The notes: generated from the sequence alone by a model not told the origin. A stretch of 64,000 bases of DNA from Erythrobacter sp. F6033 (GCF_023016005.1 NZ_JALKAZ010000001.1:1488001-1552000), one strand, 5' to 3'; positions 47,213-57,400 are shown, numbered from the stretch's first letter. A program made the numbers and translations.

Positions 47213-47665
47213 ATGATCCGTGATGACATCAAGGCCGCGACAATCACTGCGATGAAGGCAAAGGAAAAAGAGCGCACAGCGACGCTTCGCCAGATTTCCG
47301 CCAAGATCAAGGATCGCGATATCGCGGAGCGGACGAGCGGTAAGGAAATTCCTGATGACGAGCTGGTGACATCTGTTTTGCAGAAAATGGCCAAGCAGCG
47401 CCGCGAATCCATCGAGATGTATGAAACAGGCGGCCGCGCAGAACTCGCCGCGAAAGAGCAAGCCGAACTTGATGTGATTGGCGAATTTCTGCCCAAGATG
47501 ATGAGCGCGGACGAAACCACAACTGCGATTGAAGCCATCAAGGCGGACACTGGTGCTTCTTCTATGAAAGATATGGGCACCGTTATGGGCGAGCTCAAAA
47601 AGCGCCACGGCGCACTGCTTGATGGCAAGCTGGCCAGCGGATTGGTGAAAGCCGCGCTTTCATAA
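47213..47665 (+). CDS. yqeY: GatB/YqeY domain-containing protein
   Basis: 150 aa. Matches the tail domain of the amidotransferase GatB: IRDDIKAATITAMKAKEKERTATLRQI..., with EFLPKMMSADE and MGTVMGELKKRHGALLDG near the end. Free-standing YqeY proteins are thought to bind tRNA, but the precise role is unknown. Gene order yqeY-dnaG-rpoD is common in bacteria, which supports the call. 60 bp separate it from dnaG. Confidence 0.93.
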   Translation: MIRDDIKAATITAMKAKEKERTATLRQISAKIKDRDIAERTSGKEIPDDELVTSVLQKMAKQRRESIEMYETGGRAELAAKEQAELDVIGEFLPKMMSADETTTAIEAIKADTGASSMKDMGTVMGELKKRHGALLDGKLASGLVKAALS

Positions 47666-47725
47666 CCACAGAAATCTCCACAGCGTGCGCTTGAACCCGA
47701 TGCGGTTCAGGCTCACAATTCCGGC

Positions 47726-49603
47726 ATGACCATCACCCCGCAATGGAAGGACGAGCTACGCGCCCGCGTGACCTTATCGACGGTCATCATGCGCACGGAG
47801 AAGCTTGTCAAAAAAGGGCGGGAATGGACGGCCTGTTGCCCGTTCCATGATGAAAAGACACCGAGTTTCTACGTCAACGATCAAAAACAGTTCTATCATT
47901 GCTTTGGCTGCGGCGCGCATGGGGATGTGATCAGCTGGATGACCGAGCAGCGTGGGCTGTCTTTTATCGACGCGATCAAGGAGCTCGCGGCGGAAGCCGG
48001 AATGGAAGTCCCCGCGCCCGATCCCATAGCAGCGAAAAAGGCCGAGAAACGCGCCAGCCTGATTGATGTAACAACCGAAGCGCAGGAATGGTTCGTTCAC
48101 AACCTCCACACGAACGAGGGAGCTGATGCGCTTAGCTATCTAAAGCGACGCGGCCTCAAACCTGATGTTCTGCGCGAATTTGGCTTTGGCTATGCGCCTG
48201 AGAACAAGCAGGCTCTCAAAAACGCCCTCACCCGCTTTGACGAAGAAATGCTGGTGGATACCGGCATGCGCATCCGCACGGATGACGGCAATACCTACGA
48301 CCGGTTCAGAGAACGCGTCATGCTGCCCATTCAGGACGCACGCGGACGCGTGATCGCATTCGGCGGGCGCATTCTGGATAAACGCGATGGCGTTGCGAAG
48401 TATCTCAACTCACCCGACACGCCGCTTTTTGACAAAGGGCGCACGCTTTATAACCTACACCGCGCTGCACCTGCTTCACGCCAATCGGGCCGCGTCGTCG
48501 TGGTCGAAGGCTATATGGACGTGGTCGCGCTCGCTCAGGCCGGCTTCGAAGACGCGGTTGCGCCTCTCGGCACTGCGCTTACGGAAATGCAGCTCGAAAT
48601 GCTGTGGCGCATGGTCGAAGTGCCAATCCTGTGCTTCGATGGCGATGCCGCTGGTCAAAAAGCAGCCATGCGAGCCATCAGACGTGCCCTTCCGCTATTG
48701 GCTCCAATGCGCTCGCTCGGGATTGTCCAACTGCCGACCGGCAAGGATCCGGATGATCTGATCAATGAGCAAGGCGCGGGTGCGATGGCAAAGCTTCTGG
48801 ACGAGCCGAAATCATTGCTCGACATGCTCTGGGACTTCGAATTGACCTCGCAGCCGCTGAACAGCCCGGAAGCGAAGGCCGGACTTAAAGCGCGATTGAT
48901 GGAGCACGTGGACACAATCCAGGATCGCGACATCCAATCGCTCTATCGCCGCGAATTGCTCGATCGGTTCTCGGCCTTTGCTTATCCACCTCGCGCTCCG
49001 AAAAAATCATTCGGTCAACAACCGCAGCGCGGCTCTTGGAATGGCAAACCAGCAGCACCACGCACCCTATCAAACGATGCGCGCGCGACGCTACAGAAAG
49101 CGATGGCCGGCGGGCAGCGATCCGATCTGTTCGGCGCAATCGTCGCCGGCTTGCTACGCCATCCGGCTGAGATTGCGCGCCATTCTGAAACGCTAATCAA
49201 CCTCGCAAGGCATGACGCCAAAGCCGCACCAGCAATTGAATCGCTGATAGAACTGTCGGAAACGCTTGATTCGGACACCACAAACGCCATATCAGGCGGG
49301 CAAGGCTATCCTGCCCCACCGGTAGACAATCGTTACACCTTCCTCAGAGAAGGCACGCCCCCCGGTGAAGCGCGCGAGGAATTGGCTGAAGCTGTGTCGT
49401 TGCTGGCCCATAAACCAGCGCTCGAAGCCGCTATGGCGGCGACGATTGCGAGGTTTGAGGATGATCCGGAAGGGTCATTTGCAGAGCAGGCCCGGTTACG
49501 GCAGCAGCTCATTACAGTTGAAGAACGCTTGAAAGCATTCGGGCGTAAAAAGGCCGCAACACATGCGGTCAGGGATGAAAATTCGGTTCCTTCGGACGGC
49601 TAG
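47726..49603 (+). CDS. dnaG: DNA primase
   Basis: 625 aa. N-terminal zinc domain (C38-x2-H41, C59-x2-C62: CCPFHDEKTPSF, CFGCGAHGD), then the RNA polymerase domain with REFGFGYAPENK, the TOPRIM fold VVVVEGYMDVVALAQAGF, and LCFDGDAAGQKAA with catalytic acidic residues. The C-terminal third (from ~430) is the DnaB-interaction region and is poorly conserved. Synthesises RNA primers. With rpoD it forms the macromolecular-synthesis cluster, minus the rpsU gene found in enterobacteria. Confidence 0.97.
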   Translation: MTITPQWKDELRARVTLSTVIMRTEKLVKKGREWTACCPFHDEKTPSFYVNDQKQFYHCFGCGAHGDVISWMTEQRGLSFIDAIKELAAEAGMEVPAPDPIAAKKAEKRASLIDVTTEAQEWFVHNLHTNEGADALSYLKRRGLKPDVLREFGFGYAPENKQALKNALTRFDEEMLVDTGMRIRTDDGNTYDRFRERVMLPIQDARGRVIAFGGRILDKRDGVAKYLNSPDTPLFDKGRTLYNLHRAAPASRQSGRVVVVEGYMDVVALAQAGFEDAVAPLGTALTEMQLEMLWRMVEVPILCFDGDAAGQKAAMRAIRRALPLLAPMRSLGIVQLPTGKDPDDLINEQGAGAMAKLLDEPKSLLDMLWDFELTSQPLNSPEAKAGLKARLMEHVDTIQDRDIQSLYRRELLDRFSAFAYPPRAPKKSFGQQPQRGSWNGKPAAPRTLSNDARATLQKAMAGGQRSDLFGAIVAGLLRHPAEIARHSETLINLARHDAKAAPAIESLIELSETLDSDTTNAISGGQGYPAPPVDNRYTFLREGTPPGEAREELAEAVSLLAHKPALEAAMAATIARFEDDPEGSFAEQARLRQQLITVEERLKAFGRKKAATHAVRDENSVPSDG

Positions 49604-49650
49604 AACAGCCCTCCCCGTAGGCAAACCGCGAAATGGATTGATAGCGATAC

Positions 49651-51675
49651 ATGGCCTCGACCGCTAAAAACAAGAATGCCGACAATGAAGATGCTCCACT
49701 GATCGACCTCAACGAGGCGGCCGTGAAGAAGCTCATGACCAAGGGCAAACGCAAAGGCTACATCACACTTGATGAGCTGAACGAAGCGTTGCCGACGGAC
49801 ATGAATTCGGACCAGATTGAGGACATCCAGACGGCTCTGTCGGAAATGGGCGTGCAGATCGTCGAGAATGACGAAGAGGCTGAAGCCGAAGCCGAGCAGG
49901 AAAACGAGGTCGAAGAGATCGCTGTTGGCGCCGAGAAAAAGGATGCCAAGAAAGATACCAAGGCTGCACCGGCCAAAAAGGCCACAGCTGATGGCCGTAC
50001 CGACGATCCAGTGCGCATGTATCTTCGCGAAATGGGCGCCGTCGAACTGCTCAGCCGCGAAGGCGAAATCGCCATTGCGAAGCGGATCGAATCCGGCCGC
50101 GATATGATGATCATGGGCCTATGTCAGAGCCCGATTACATTCCATGCGATCATTCAGTGGTCAGAGGCGCTTAACGCCGAAGATATGCAACTGCGCGAAA
50201 TCCTCGATCTTGACGCGATGCTTTCCAAAGAGCCGCCGCCTGACAAGATGGAAGAGGAAAATGAAGACGACGACGGCGAGATTTCGGAAGAGACCGCCGG
50301 TCCTACCATTCGTGATGACGACGAAGACGATTCCGACTCCGAAGACATCGACGCTGAAGAAGGCGAAGGTGGCGAGTCCAAAAAGGAAGAAGAGGAAGAA
50401 GAGGACAACACTCTCTCCCTCGCCCAGATGGAAGCTACGCTTAAGCCGGACGCTATCGAGCGTTTTGCGCGGATCACAAAACTCTTCAAAACCTTTGAGA
50501 AATTGCAGGCCGAGCGTGTGGAAACACTCGCGGCTGGCGGCGAATTTCCGAAGGCGAAAGAGAACAAGTACGAAAAGCTTGGCGAAGAACTCACCGCCGA
50601 AGTGGAAAGCATGCAGTTCCATGCGACCAAGATCGAATTCTTGGTCGACAACCTCTATGCATTCAATCGCCGTCTGACCGCCCTTGGCGGACAGATGCTG
50701 CGCCTTGCTGAGCGTCACAAGATCAAGCGCATCGACTTCTTGAAATCCTATGTTGGCAACGAGCTGGACGACAGCTGGATCATCGCCAATGCGAAGAAGG
50801 ACAAGAAATGGGCTGCCTTCGCAGAGAAGGAAGAAGCCGCAATTGATCGCATCCGTGCGGAAATCACCGACATCGCCGCGCAAACCGGCATGGCGCTGGA
50901 AGAATTCCGCCGCATTGTGAACATGGTGCAAAAAGGCGAGCGCGAAGCGCGTATCGCCAAGAAAGAAATGGTTGAGGCGAACCTGCGTCTCGTGATTTCT
51001 ATCGCCAAAAAATACACCAATCGCGGCCTGCAATTCCTTGATCTTATTCAGGAAGGCAATATCGGCCTGATGAAGGCGGTCGACAAATTCGAGTATCGCC
51101 GGGGTTACAAATTCTCGACCTACGCGACATGGTGGATCCGTCAGGCGATTACCCGCTCGATCGCTGACCAAGCCCGCACGATCCGTATTCCGGTCCATAT
51201 GATCGAGACGATCAACAAACTGGTCCGTACATCACGCCAATTCCTGCACGAGGAAGGCCGCGAGCCTACTCCAGAGGAAATGGCAGCGCGTCTTTCTATG
51301 CCGCTTGAAAAAGTGCGCAAGGTTATGAAGATTGCGAAAGAGCCGATCTCTCTCGAAACGCCAATCGGCGACGAGGAAGATTCGCACCTCGGCGATTTCA
51401 TCGAGGACAAGAACGCGATCATCCCTGTGGACGCCGCAATTCAGGCAAACCTCAAGGAAACGGTTACACGCGTCCTCGCCTCGCTCACTCCGCGTGAAGA
51501 GCGCGTTCTGCGTATGCGTTTCGGCATCGGCATGAACACCGATCACACGCTTGAGGAAGTCGGCCAGCAATTCTCGGTTACCCGCGAACGTATCCGTCAG
51601 ATCGAAGCAAAGGCGCTACGCAAGCTGAAACACCCAAGCCGTTCGCGCAAAATGCGGTCGTTCTTGGATCAGTAA
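49651..51675 (+). CDS. rpoD: RNA polymerase primary sigma factor
   Basis: 674 aa. Region 1.1 at the N-terminus ([24 protein letters not shown]), region 1.2 ([23 protein letters not shown]), a non-conserved region with an unusually acidic tract (~201-253, runs such as EEEEEEDN), region 2 ([40 protein letters not shown], core and -10 binding), region 3, and region 4 ([29 protein letters not shown], -35 binding). Directs housekeeping transcription; it should read the promoters described in this window. A second acidic/lysine tract lies near 70-115. Confidence 0.98.
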   Translation: MASTAKNKNADNEDAPLIDLNEAAVKKLMTKGKRKGYITLDELNEALPTDMNSDQIEDIQTALSEMGVQIVENDEEAEAEAEQENEVEEIAVGAEKKDAKKDTKAAPAKKATADGRTDDPVRMYLREMGAVELLSREGEIAIAKRIESGRDMMIMGLCQSPITFHAIIQWSEALNAEDMQLREILDLDAMLSKEPPPDKMEEENEDDDGEISEETAGPTIRDDDEDDSDSEDIDAEEGEGGESKKEEEEEEDNTLSLAQMEATLKPDAIERFARITKLFKTFEKLQAERVETLAAGGEFPKAKENKYEKLGEELTAEVESMQFHATKIEFLVDNLYAFNRRLTALGGQMLRLAERHKIKRIDFLKSYVGNELDDSWIIANAKKDKKWAAFAEKEEAAIDRIRAEITDIAAQTGMALEEFRRIVNMVQKGEREARIAKKEMVEANLRLVISIAKKYTNRGLQFLDLIQEGNIGLMKAVDKFEYRRGYKFSTYATWWIRQAITRSIADQARTIRIPVHMIETINKLVRTSRQFLHEEGREPTPEEMAARLSMPLEKVRKVMKIAKEPISLETPIGDEEDSHLGDFIEDKNAIIPVDAAIQANLKETVTRVLASLTPREERVLRMRFGIGMNTDHTLEEVGQQFSVTRERIRQIEAKALRKLKHPSRSRKMRSFLDQ

Positions 51676-51693
51676 TCGGTTGGAGCCGCCCAA

Positions 51694-52329
51694 ATGACGA
51701 AGGCAAATCCATTGGTAGTCGCCATCGTCAGCCAAAAAGGCGGCTCCGGTAAGACAACCCTCGCCGTCCACCTCGCCACGCGCGCAGCGCAGGCGAAGTT
51801 TGAAAGCTGTGTGATCGATACTGATCCTCAGGCCACCGCCGCTGCTTGGGGTGACTGGCGTGGTGATTTTCTGCCCGTTGTGGTGACTGCGCCCCCTGCC
51901 CGTCTTGGCCGTACCATCGGAAGCGCAAAGAAGAACAAAGTCGACTTTATTGTGGTCGATACGCCTCCACACGCAGATGCGGCGGCCCGCGAAGCGATTA
52001 AGGCGGCGGACGTCGTGCTTATTCCGACCAAACCACGCGCTTTTGATCTCCACGCGCTTGAACCGATTGCCGATCTTGTCGCCTTCGCGAAAAAGCCTGC
52101 CTATGTTGTGCTCAATGCGGTGCCGTCGGGTGCCACTGTCTTGACTGCGGAAGCCCGCAAGGCCGCGAAAGACATGGGGCTGGACGTTTGTCCCGTAGAG
52201 CTAGGCGACCGCGCGGCGTTTCACCGCTCCTCTGCCAAAGGTGAGACCGCCGCTGAGATCAAACCATCAGGGAAAGCCGCGAAAGAAATCGAAGCGCTTT
52301 GGAAATGGCTTAAGAAAAAACTGGCCTGA
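51694..52329 (+). CDS. Orphan ParA-family ATPase
   Basis: 211 aa. Deviant Walker A KGGSGKTT (15-22) with the first lysine of the ParA/MinD type (VSQKGGSGKTT), switch DTDPQATAAAWGDWR, and Walker B FIVVDTPPHAD. Short, without the N-terminal HTH of plasmid ParA, and with no parB nearby, it belongs to the small orphan ParA group that positions varied cargo. 18 bp after rpoD, so possibly co-transcribed with it. Confidence 0.88.
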   Translation: MTKANPLVVAIVSQKGGSGKTTLAVHLATRAAQAKFESCVIDTDPQATAAAWGDWRGDFLPVVVTAPPARLGRTIGSAKKNKVDFIVVDTPPHADAAAREAIKAADVVLIPTKPRAFDLHALEPIADLVAFAKKPAYVVLNAVPSGATVLTAEARKAAKDMGLDVCPVELGDRAAFHRSSAKGETAAEIKPSGKAAKEIEALWKWLKKKLA

Positions 52330-52350
52330 TCGGAAGCAATTGCTCGATCT

Positions 52351-52370
52351 GCAGTTGCATATGCAACTGC
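52351..52370. promoter_or_regulatory. Perfect 20-bp palindrome before the DUF2059 gene
   Basis: GCAGTTGCATATGCAACTGC is exactly self-complementary. It begins 22 bp after the orphan ParA stop and ends 19 bp before the DUF2059 start. No T-tract follows, so it looks more like a dimeric operator than a terminator. The binding protein is unknown. Confidence 0.5.
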
Positions 52371-52389
52371 TAGGCGTCAGTCTCTTTCA

Positions 52390-53013
52390 ATGCTTTTCTC
52401 CAAAACTGGCTCGCTCTGCATCATTGCATTGGCTGCACTGATCCCAACCGCCCCTGCTCTCGCGCAGGAGGCCTCCGAAACGGTGCAATTAGCGGAAGAC
52501 GAAAGCGCATCTCCCGACGAGAACAATACCATTGCTTTGAACCTCGCAGAGCAAATTGTGAATCTGGGATATCCGGAAGACACACGCGAGCAGTTGTTTT
52601 TCGGGACGATGGACCAGACGATTGTCCAGCTCCGCCAGTCACTTAGCGGATTTTTGCCGCAGGACGATCCGGAAGCGGTCAAAATCTTCGACGATTGGAT
52701 CGCGAAGTATTCAGCAGAATCAAAAGATATTCTGCGCAAACATATCCCGACAATCATGGGCGGAATGACAGAGGCATACGCTGACTTGTTCTCTGAGGAA
52801 GAACTGCGGGACATCCTTGCCTTTGTGCAAACACCCAGCGGCAAGCAATTCTTTGACCGCATGCCTGATGTTATCGGGTCAGCCAGCTTTGCCGACGCCA
52901 ATCAGGCATATATGGATGAAAGCATGGCCTCGATGATTCCGGCTCAGCGCGAATTGCTGCAGCAATTGAAGACGCATCAGGAAAACAAGGCCGATCCTGC
53001 TGAGACGACCTGA
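52390..53013 (+). CDS. DUF2059 family exported protein
   Basis: 207 aa. Sec signal peptide (cleavage after PALA-Q), then an acidic stretch (EDESASPDENN) and a helical DUF2059-type domain whose recognisable core is YADLFSEEELRDILAFVQTPSGKQFFDRMP. The family is common in Proteobacteria and periplasmic; its function is unknown. Its start is 60 bp from the ParA stop, with a perfect palindrome in between. Confidence 0.83.
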   Translation: MLFSKTGSLCIIALAALIPTAPALAQEASETVQLAEDESASPDENNTIALNLAEQIVNLGYPEDTREQLFFGTMDQTIVQLRQSLSGFLPQDDPEAVKIFDDWIAKYSAESKDILRKHIPTIMGGMTEAYADLFSEEELRDILAFVQTPSGKQFFDRMPDVIGSASFADANQAYMDESMASMIPAQRELLQQLKTHQENKADPAETT

Positions 53014-53083
53014 AGGTTTTACGGGAATCAGACGGTAGAAAAGCCGCCTTCGCGGGGTGGAGTGTTACGCATTGTGCCACTAT

Positions 53084-53572
53084 ATGGCCCGCATGCGTAT
53101 TGCCATTGCCTCAGATCACGCCGCGACCGACCTAAAGGCTGAACTTGCCGAATGGTTGATGGATGTTGGACACGAAGTCGCCGACCTTGGCCCCGAAGCG
53201 GGTGAAAGCGTCGATTATCCTGATTACGGATACAAGTTAGCAAGTGTTGTTGCCGACGGGACCGTTGAACGCGGTATCGCCCTTTGCGGCAGCGGTATCG
53301 GCATCTCGATCAGTGTGAACCGCCATCCCGGCGCCCGCTGTGCGCTCGTATCAGAGCCATTATCCGCTGCCTTGGCGCGCGAACACAACAATGCGAACTG
53401 CATTGCCTTGGGCGCAAGACTGACTGGCATCGAAATGGCGAAGAGCTGCGTGGCAACTTTCCTAGACACCGAATTTGCCGATGAAGGCGATCCATCAGGG
53501 CGACATCAGCGCCGCGTTGCAAAGCTTGGCAATCCACCAATTTCTCCCGATCACATCGAGACGCATCAATGA
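53084..53572 (+). CDS. rpiB: Ribose 5-phosphate isomerase B
   Basis: 162 aa from ATG 53084; ATG 53093 begins directly at [11 protein letters not shown] and is equally possible. Motifs: [23 protein letters not shown], the catalytic-cysteine loop [17 protein letters not shown], and [15 protein letters not shown]. Interconverts ribulose- and ribose-5-phosphate in the pentose phosphate pathway. The pairing with glyA, which starts four bases before its stop, is conserved in alphaproteobacteria. Confidence 0.95.
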   Translation: MARMRIAIASDHAATDLKAELAEWLMDVGHEVADLGPEAGESVDYPDYGYKLASVVADGTVERGIALCGSGIGISISVNRHPGARCALVSEPLSAALAREHNNANCIALGARLTGIEMAKSCVATFLDTEFADEGDPSGRHQRRVAKLGNPPISPDHIETHQ

Positions 53573-54879
53573 GCACACAGCCCTCCGAAGTACTGAACTC
53601 CATGGATTCATTTTGGAACGATGATCTTGCGAAGGCAGATCCGGAAATCGCCGCTGCGATCGGCAAGGAACTGGCGCGTCAGCAGGACAAAATCGAACTG
53701 ATCGCAAGCGAGAACATTGCTTCCAAAGCTGTCCTTGAAGCGACAGGCAGCGTCTTCACCAACAAATATGCCGAGGGCTATCCGGGTAAGCGCTATTACG
53801 GTGGCTGCGACTATGCCGATGTCGTCGAAACGCTGGCAATCGAGCGTGCAAAAGAGCTGTTCGGCTGCAACTTCGCCAATGTTCAGCCGAACAGCGGCAG
53901 CCAGATGAATCAGGCCGTGTTCCTCGCGCTTTTGCAGCCAGGCGATACGTTTATGGGCCTCGATCTAAATTCGGGCGGCCACCTTACCCACGGCTCGCCG
54001 GTCAATATGAGCGGCAAATGGTTCAATCCTGTCAGCTACGGCGTCCGCGAGGGCGACGAGTTGATCGATATGGATGCGGTTGCCGCAACTGCACGCGAGC
54101 ACAAGCCAAAGCTGATCATCTGTGGCGGCACTGCCTATTCGCGGACTTGGGATTTTGCGGCATTCCGCGCAATCGCCGACGAAGTTGGCGCAATCTTGCT
54201 GTGCGACATGAGCCACATTTCAGGCCTCGTCGCTGGCGGTGCGCATCCTTCACCTTTCCCGCATTGCGATATCGTCACCTCCACCACGCACAAAAGCCTT
54301 CGCGGCCCACGTTCGGGAATCATTCTTTGGAATGACGAGAAGTTCACAAAGCCGCTCAACATGGCTGTGTTCCCGGGCCTTCAGGGCGGACCGCTGATGC
54401 ACGTTGTCGCGGCGAAAGCTGTGGCGTTCCGCGAAGCTCTTACGCCTGAGTTCAAAAGCTATTCTCACCGTGTGGTCGAGAATGCGCGCGCTCTTGCAGC
54501 GAGCCTGGAAGAGAACGGCCTCCGAATTGTTTCGGGTGGCACTGACAACCACTCGATGCTGGTCGATCTCACTGCGAAGGATGTGACGGGCAAAGACGCC
54601 GAGAAGGGCCTCGATCGCGCTTGGTTGACCTGTAACAAGAACGGCATCCCGTTCGATACACGCTCACCGTTCGTAACCAGCGGCATCCGCTTGGGCACAC
54701 CGGCTGGTACAACGCGCGGATTTGGTCCTGCTGAATTCCGGACAATCGGCAAACTGATCGCTGAGGTTGTCGATGGTCTTGCCAAGAATGGCGCCGAAGG
54801 TGATGCGCAGGTGGAAGAAAGCGTACGCAGTCGGGTGGCCGAATTGTGCAGCGCATTCCCAGTCTATCCAAACGCGTAA
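53569..54879 (+). CDS. glyA: Serine hydroxymethyltransferase
   Basis: 436 aa. PLP enzyme converting serine and tetrahydrofolate to glycine and 5,10-methylene-THF. Signatures: [37 protein letters not shown], substrate-binding [33 protein letters not shown] with the PLP lysine near 242, and the C-terminal [10 protein letters not shown]. Overlaps rpiB by four bases; nrdR follows by 12 bases. Confidence 0.98.
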   Translation: MSTQPSEVLNSMDSFWNDDLAKADPEIAAAIGKELARQQDKIELIASENIASKAVLEATGSVFTNKYAEGYPGKRYYGGCDYADVVETLAIERAKELFGCNFANVQPNSGSQMNQAVFLALLQPGDTFMGLDLNSGGHLTHGSPVNMSGKWFNPVSYGVREGDELIDMDAVAATAREHKPKLIICGGTAYSRTWDFAAFRAIADEVGAILLCDMSHISGLVAGGAHPSPFPHCDIVTSTTHKSLRGPRSGIILWNDEKFTKPLNMAVFPGLQGGPLMHVVAAKAVAFREALTPEFKSYSHRVVENARALAASLEENGLRIVSGGTDNHSMLVDLTAKDVTGKDAEKGLDRAWLTCNKNGIPFDTRSPFVTSGIRLGTPAGTTRGFGPAEFRTIGKLIAEVVDGLAKNGAEGDAQVEESVRSRVAELCSAFPVYPNA

Positions 54880-54891
54880 GACTGACAGTTT

Positions 54892-55353
54892 ATGCGTTGC
54901 CCATTCTGCGCTTTTGACGACACTCAGGTAAAGGATTCGCGCCCTACCGAAGATTCGACGTCCATCAGAAGGCGCCGGCAATGCTCATCGTGCGGCGCGC
55001 GGTTCACGACCTTTGAGCGTGTTCAATTGCGGGAAGTTACGATCGTCAAATCAGGCGATCGCCGCGAAAACTTTGATCGGTCAAAACTCGAACATTCTGT
55101 CTCGCTCGCTTGCCGCAAACGCAATGTGACGCAAGAGCGGATTGATCAGCTTATTTCCGGTATCCAAAGGCAGGTCGAAACCGCTGGTGAAGCAGAGATC
55201 GCATCCGCCAGAATCGGCGAGATGGTCATGAATGGACTGAAGCAGATCGACAGCGTCGCCTATATCCGTTTCGCCAGCGTCTACCGCGACTTTTCGGAAG
55301 CACGCGACTTTGAAGAGTTCGCCAGCACCGTTCAGGAAGCGGCGAAGGACTGA
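54892..55353 (+). CDS. nrdR: Transcriptional repressor NrdR
   Basis: 153 aa. N-terminal zinc ribbon (C3, C6, C31, C34 in [10 protein letters not shown] and [13 protein letters not shown]) binding NrdR boxes, then an ATP-cone domain ([23 protein letters not shown]...). Senses (d)ATP and represses ribonucleotide reductase genes. The glyA-nrdR neighbourhood links folate C1 units and deoxynucleotide supply. Length and start match the family. Confidence 0.97.
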   Translation: MRCPFCAFDDTQVKDSRPTEDSTSIRRRRQCSSCGARFTTFERVQLREVTIVKSGDRRENFDRSKLEHSVSLACRKRNVTQERIDQLISGIQRQVETAGEAEIASARIGEMVMNGLKQIDSVAYIRFASVYRDFSEARDFEEFASTVQEAAKD

Positions 55354-55358
55354 CCGGA

Positions 55359-56096
55359 GTGCCCGCTCCAATCATCGTTCTCGTTCGCCCACAGTTGGGT
55401 GAGAATATCGGCAAAGCTGCGCGCGCAATGCTGAACTTCGGACTGACCGAAATGCGTATTGTGAACCCGCGCGATGGCTGGCCAAATCCCTCGGCTGGCC
55501 CCTCAGCGGCTGGTGCTGATGTCGTTCTTGATCAGGCTAAAGTCTACGATACGACTGCCGAAGCTGTCGCCGATTGCGAGCATGTGTACGCCACCACGGT
55601 GCGCAAACGCGGCGTGACCAAACCCGTTGTTGGTCCCGATGGCGCGGCAAAGTTGATGCATTCCGAACCCGGGCGGCATGCAATCCTGTTCGGCCGCGAA
55701 GCGTCAGGCCTGGCAACAGAAGACGTGGCGTTGGCGCGGCATATTCTGACGGTCCCGATCAATCCGGAGTTCGGATCGCTGAATCTCGCGCAGGCAGTCA
55801 TCCTGACAGCCTACGAATGGTCGCGGATTGAGCGGGAATCTGGCGAAAAGGACAATCTGGTTCAACCAACCGCCGAGAAAGAATTGCTTCCGCCGGCTCC
55901 ACAAGCCGAACTCGATGGCCTGATTGACCATCTCGAAGGGTTATTGGAACCACGCGGCTATTTCTTGCCTGAAGCACGCGCCGATGCCACGCACCGCACG
56001 CTACGCAGTGTCTTGACCAAACCTGGCTGGAACCACCTCGAAGTGCGGACACTGCGGGGCATACTGACCACTCTTGGGCGGGGCCGGCGTGATTAG
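55359..56096 (+). CDS. trmJ: tRNA (cytidine/uridine-2'-O-)-methyltransferase TrmJ
   Basis: 245 aa from a GTG start five bases after nrdR. SPOUT (trefoil-knot) methyltransferase: PIIVLVRPQLGENIGKAARAMLNFGL at the N-terminus, HAILFGREASGLATEDVALA and VPINPEFGSLNLAQAVILTAYEW as the knot motifs, plus a C-terminal helical extension (LIDHLEGLLEPRGYFLPEARAD). Likely 2'-O-methylates position 32 of tRNAs. TrmJ is the best match, but other SPOUT specificities are possible. Confidence 0.92.
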   Translation: MPAPIIVLVRPQLGENIGKAARAMLNFGLTEMRIVNPRDGWPNPSAGPSAAGADVVLDQAKVYDTTAEAVADCEHVYATTVRKRGVTKPVVGPDGAAKLMHSEPGRHAILFGREASGLATEDVALARHILTVPINPEFGSLNLAQAVILTAYEWSRIERESGEKDNLVQPTAEKELLPPAPQAELDGLIDHLEGLLEPRGYFLPEARADATHRTLRSVLTKPGWNHLEVRTLRGILTTLGRGRRD

Positions 56097-56111
56097 CGCC
56101 GTGGATCAGCT

Positions 56112-56957
56112 ATGAACCGCCTAGAGCCCGCCAGCAGCTTTCGGTCTGCGTGGCCTGAACATGACCCGAACCGCATGGCCCGCGACTTTCTTTTGTGGCG
56201 GCACTTACGTGTCGTCCGCGCGCGAACAATGCGCCACGTCCGGCGCACAATCGGCGGCGGAAAGTCCAGGCCTGTAAGAACCACTTACGGTGTAAAAATG
56301 TGGTCCAACTGGGGCGACAAGACTTACGCCTATTGCCATTACGGGACTTATGGAAGCTATCTCGCCGATCTTATCGGAGCGGTGGATCAGCCATTCTGCT
56401 TCGTCGATATCGGTGCCAACCAAGGTCTATTCTCCCTAATCGCGGGGCAGAATCCTGAGTGTGAGAAAATCATCTCGCTCGAACCTGTGGGCTCCACATA
56501 TGAGCGTTTGGTCGCAAACCTAGCAGAGAACGGATTAGAAAACCGCGCTGCGGCATTGAACTTCGGTCTATCTGACCAAGCTGGTGAGTTTCCCATTACC
56601 CTGAGCAAAGGGCATAGCGGCCTTGCGACATTGGGTAAGCACGGCATGGAGTTAAGCGGCGAGCACACTCAGACGACCGTCAAACTGCAGACTATGGATG
56701 CGCTTGCAGCGCATGTGCCCGACGATTTGCCGATCTTCGTGAAGATTGATGTCGAGGGCCATGAGGAGACTGTGATCCGACAATTGCTCCAATCCCATCA
56801 GTCAAAGCGCATTATGGGCATTTTCTACGAACACGACGATCGTTGGACGAATAGAGCCGCCGTCAACGCTCTGTTGGACAATGCAGGTTTCGAGCATTCG
56901 CGAATATATGGGCGCGGAAAACACTATGATGTGCTCGCAACCCCGACACCATTCTAA
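56112..56957 (+). CDS. FkbM family methyltransferase
   Basis: 281 aa. Basic N-terminus, then a class I SAM domain of FkbM type: FCFVDIGANQGLFSLIAG (motif I), IISLEPVGSTYERLVANLAENG, GLSDQAG, and IFVKIDVEGHEETVIRQLL, the family hallmark. FkbM proteins O-methylate sugars or other secondary metabolites and cell-surface glycans. Starts 15 bp after trmJ, so it may be part of that transcript. Substrate unknown. Confidence 0.88.
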   Translation: MNRLEPASSFRSAWPEHDPNRMARDFLLWRHLRVVRARTMRHVRRTIGGGKSRPVRTTYGVKMWSNWGDKTYAYCHYGTYGSYLADLIGAVDQPFCFVDIGANQGLFSLIAGQNPECEKIISLEPVGSTYERLVANLAENGLENRAAALNFGLSDQAGEFPITLSKGHSGLATLGKHGMELSGEHTQTTVKLQTMDALAAHVPDDLPIFVKIDVEGHEETVIRQLLQSHQSKRIMGIFYEHDDRWTNRAAVNALLDNAGFEHSRIYGRGKHYDVLATPTPF

Positions 56958-57086
56958 TGTTTCAAGTTTAGGTTTGAAATAATTGATAAATTGCTTTGAC
57001 TGATACGCTCAATCTAGGCGTGGACAGATCCCATTTCACGCGATAGCTTTCGATTCCCTCCAAAGCCAATCCCCGTGAGATCATTA

Positions 57087-57359
57087 ATGAAATTGACCCT
57101 GTCACGCGTTGCCGCGCCTCTCGTTTTGTTTGTCGCAATTCCTGCGATTGCCGCCCAGCCCGAGGTTGAGCCCAAAAGCAAAGAAGCACCAGCAGCTGCT
57201 GAACCAGAAGAGAAAGGCGAAGCAGTTCCTGCTGCTGAACCAACTGCGAAGGAAGAGAAGCGCATCTGCCGCCGCATCAAAACAGATATGAGCAGCCGCC
57301 GCGCAACCAAAGTCTGCAAAACCAAAGACGAATGGCGCGAGTTTAATCAGCGCCGCTGA
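57087..57359 (+). CDS. Small exported protein with C-terminal ICRR/VCKTKDEW motif
   Basis: 90 aa from ATG 57087 (GTG 57075 adds four residues). Signal peptide MKLTLSRVAAPLVLFVAI, cleavage near IAA-Q, a 40-residue Glu/Pro/Ala-rich linker, and a compact C-terminus EKRICRRIKTDMSSRRATKV-C-KTKDEWREF with two cysteines. This ICR...VC.T..EW pattern recurs in short exported proteins of sphingomonads as far as I recall. Function unknown. Confidence 0.65.
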   Translation: MKLTLSRVAAPLVLFVAIPAIAAQPEVEPKSKEAPAAAEPEEKGEAVPAAEPTAKEEKRICRRIKTDMSSRRATKVCKTKDEWREFNQRR

Positions 57360-57366
57360 TCTTTGT

Positions 57367-57388
57367 GCAGGTTTCAGACGGAACCTGC
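57367..57388. terminator. Possible weak terminator hairpin
   Basis: GCAGGTT/AACCTGC, seven perfect base pairs with an eight-base loop, seven bases after the stop codon of the 90-aa protein gene. No T-tract follows, so termination strength is doubtful. Confidence 0.35.
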
Positions 57389-57400
57389 CTCACACAAAAC

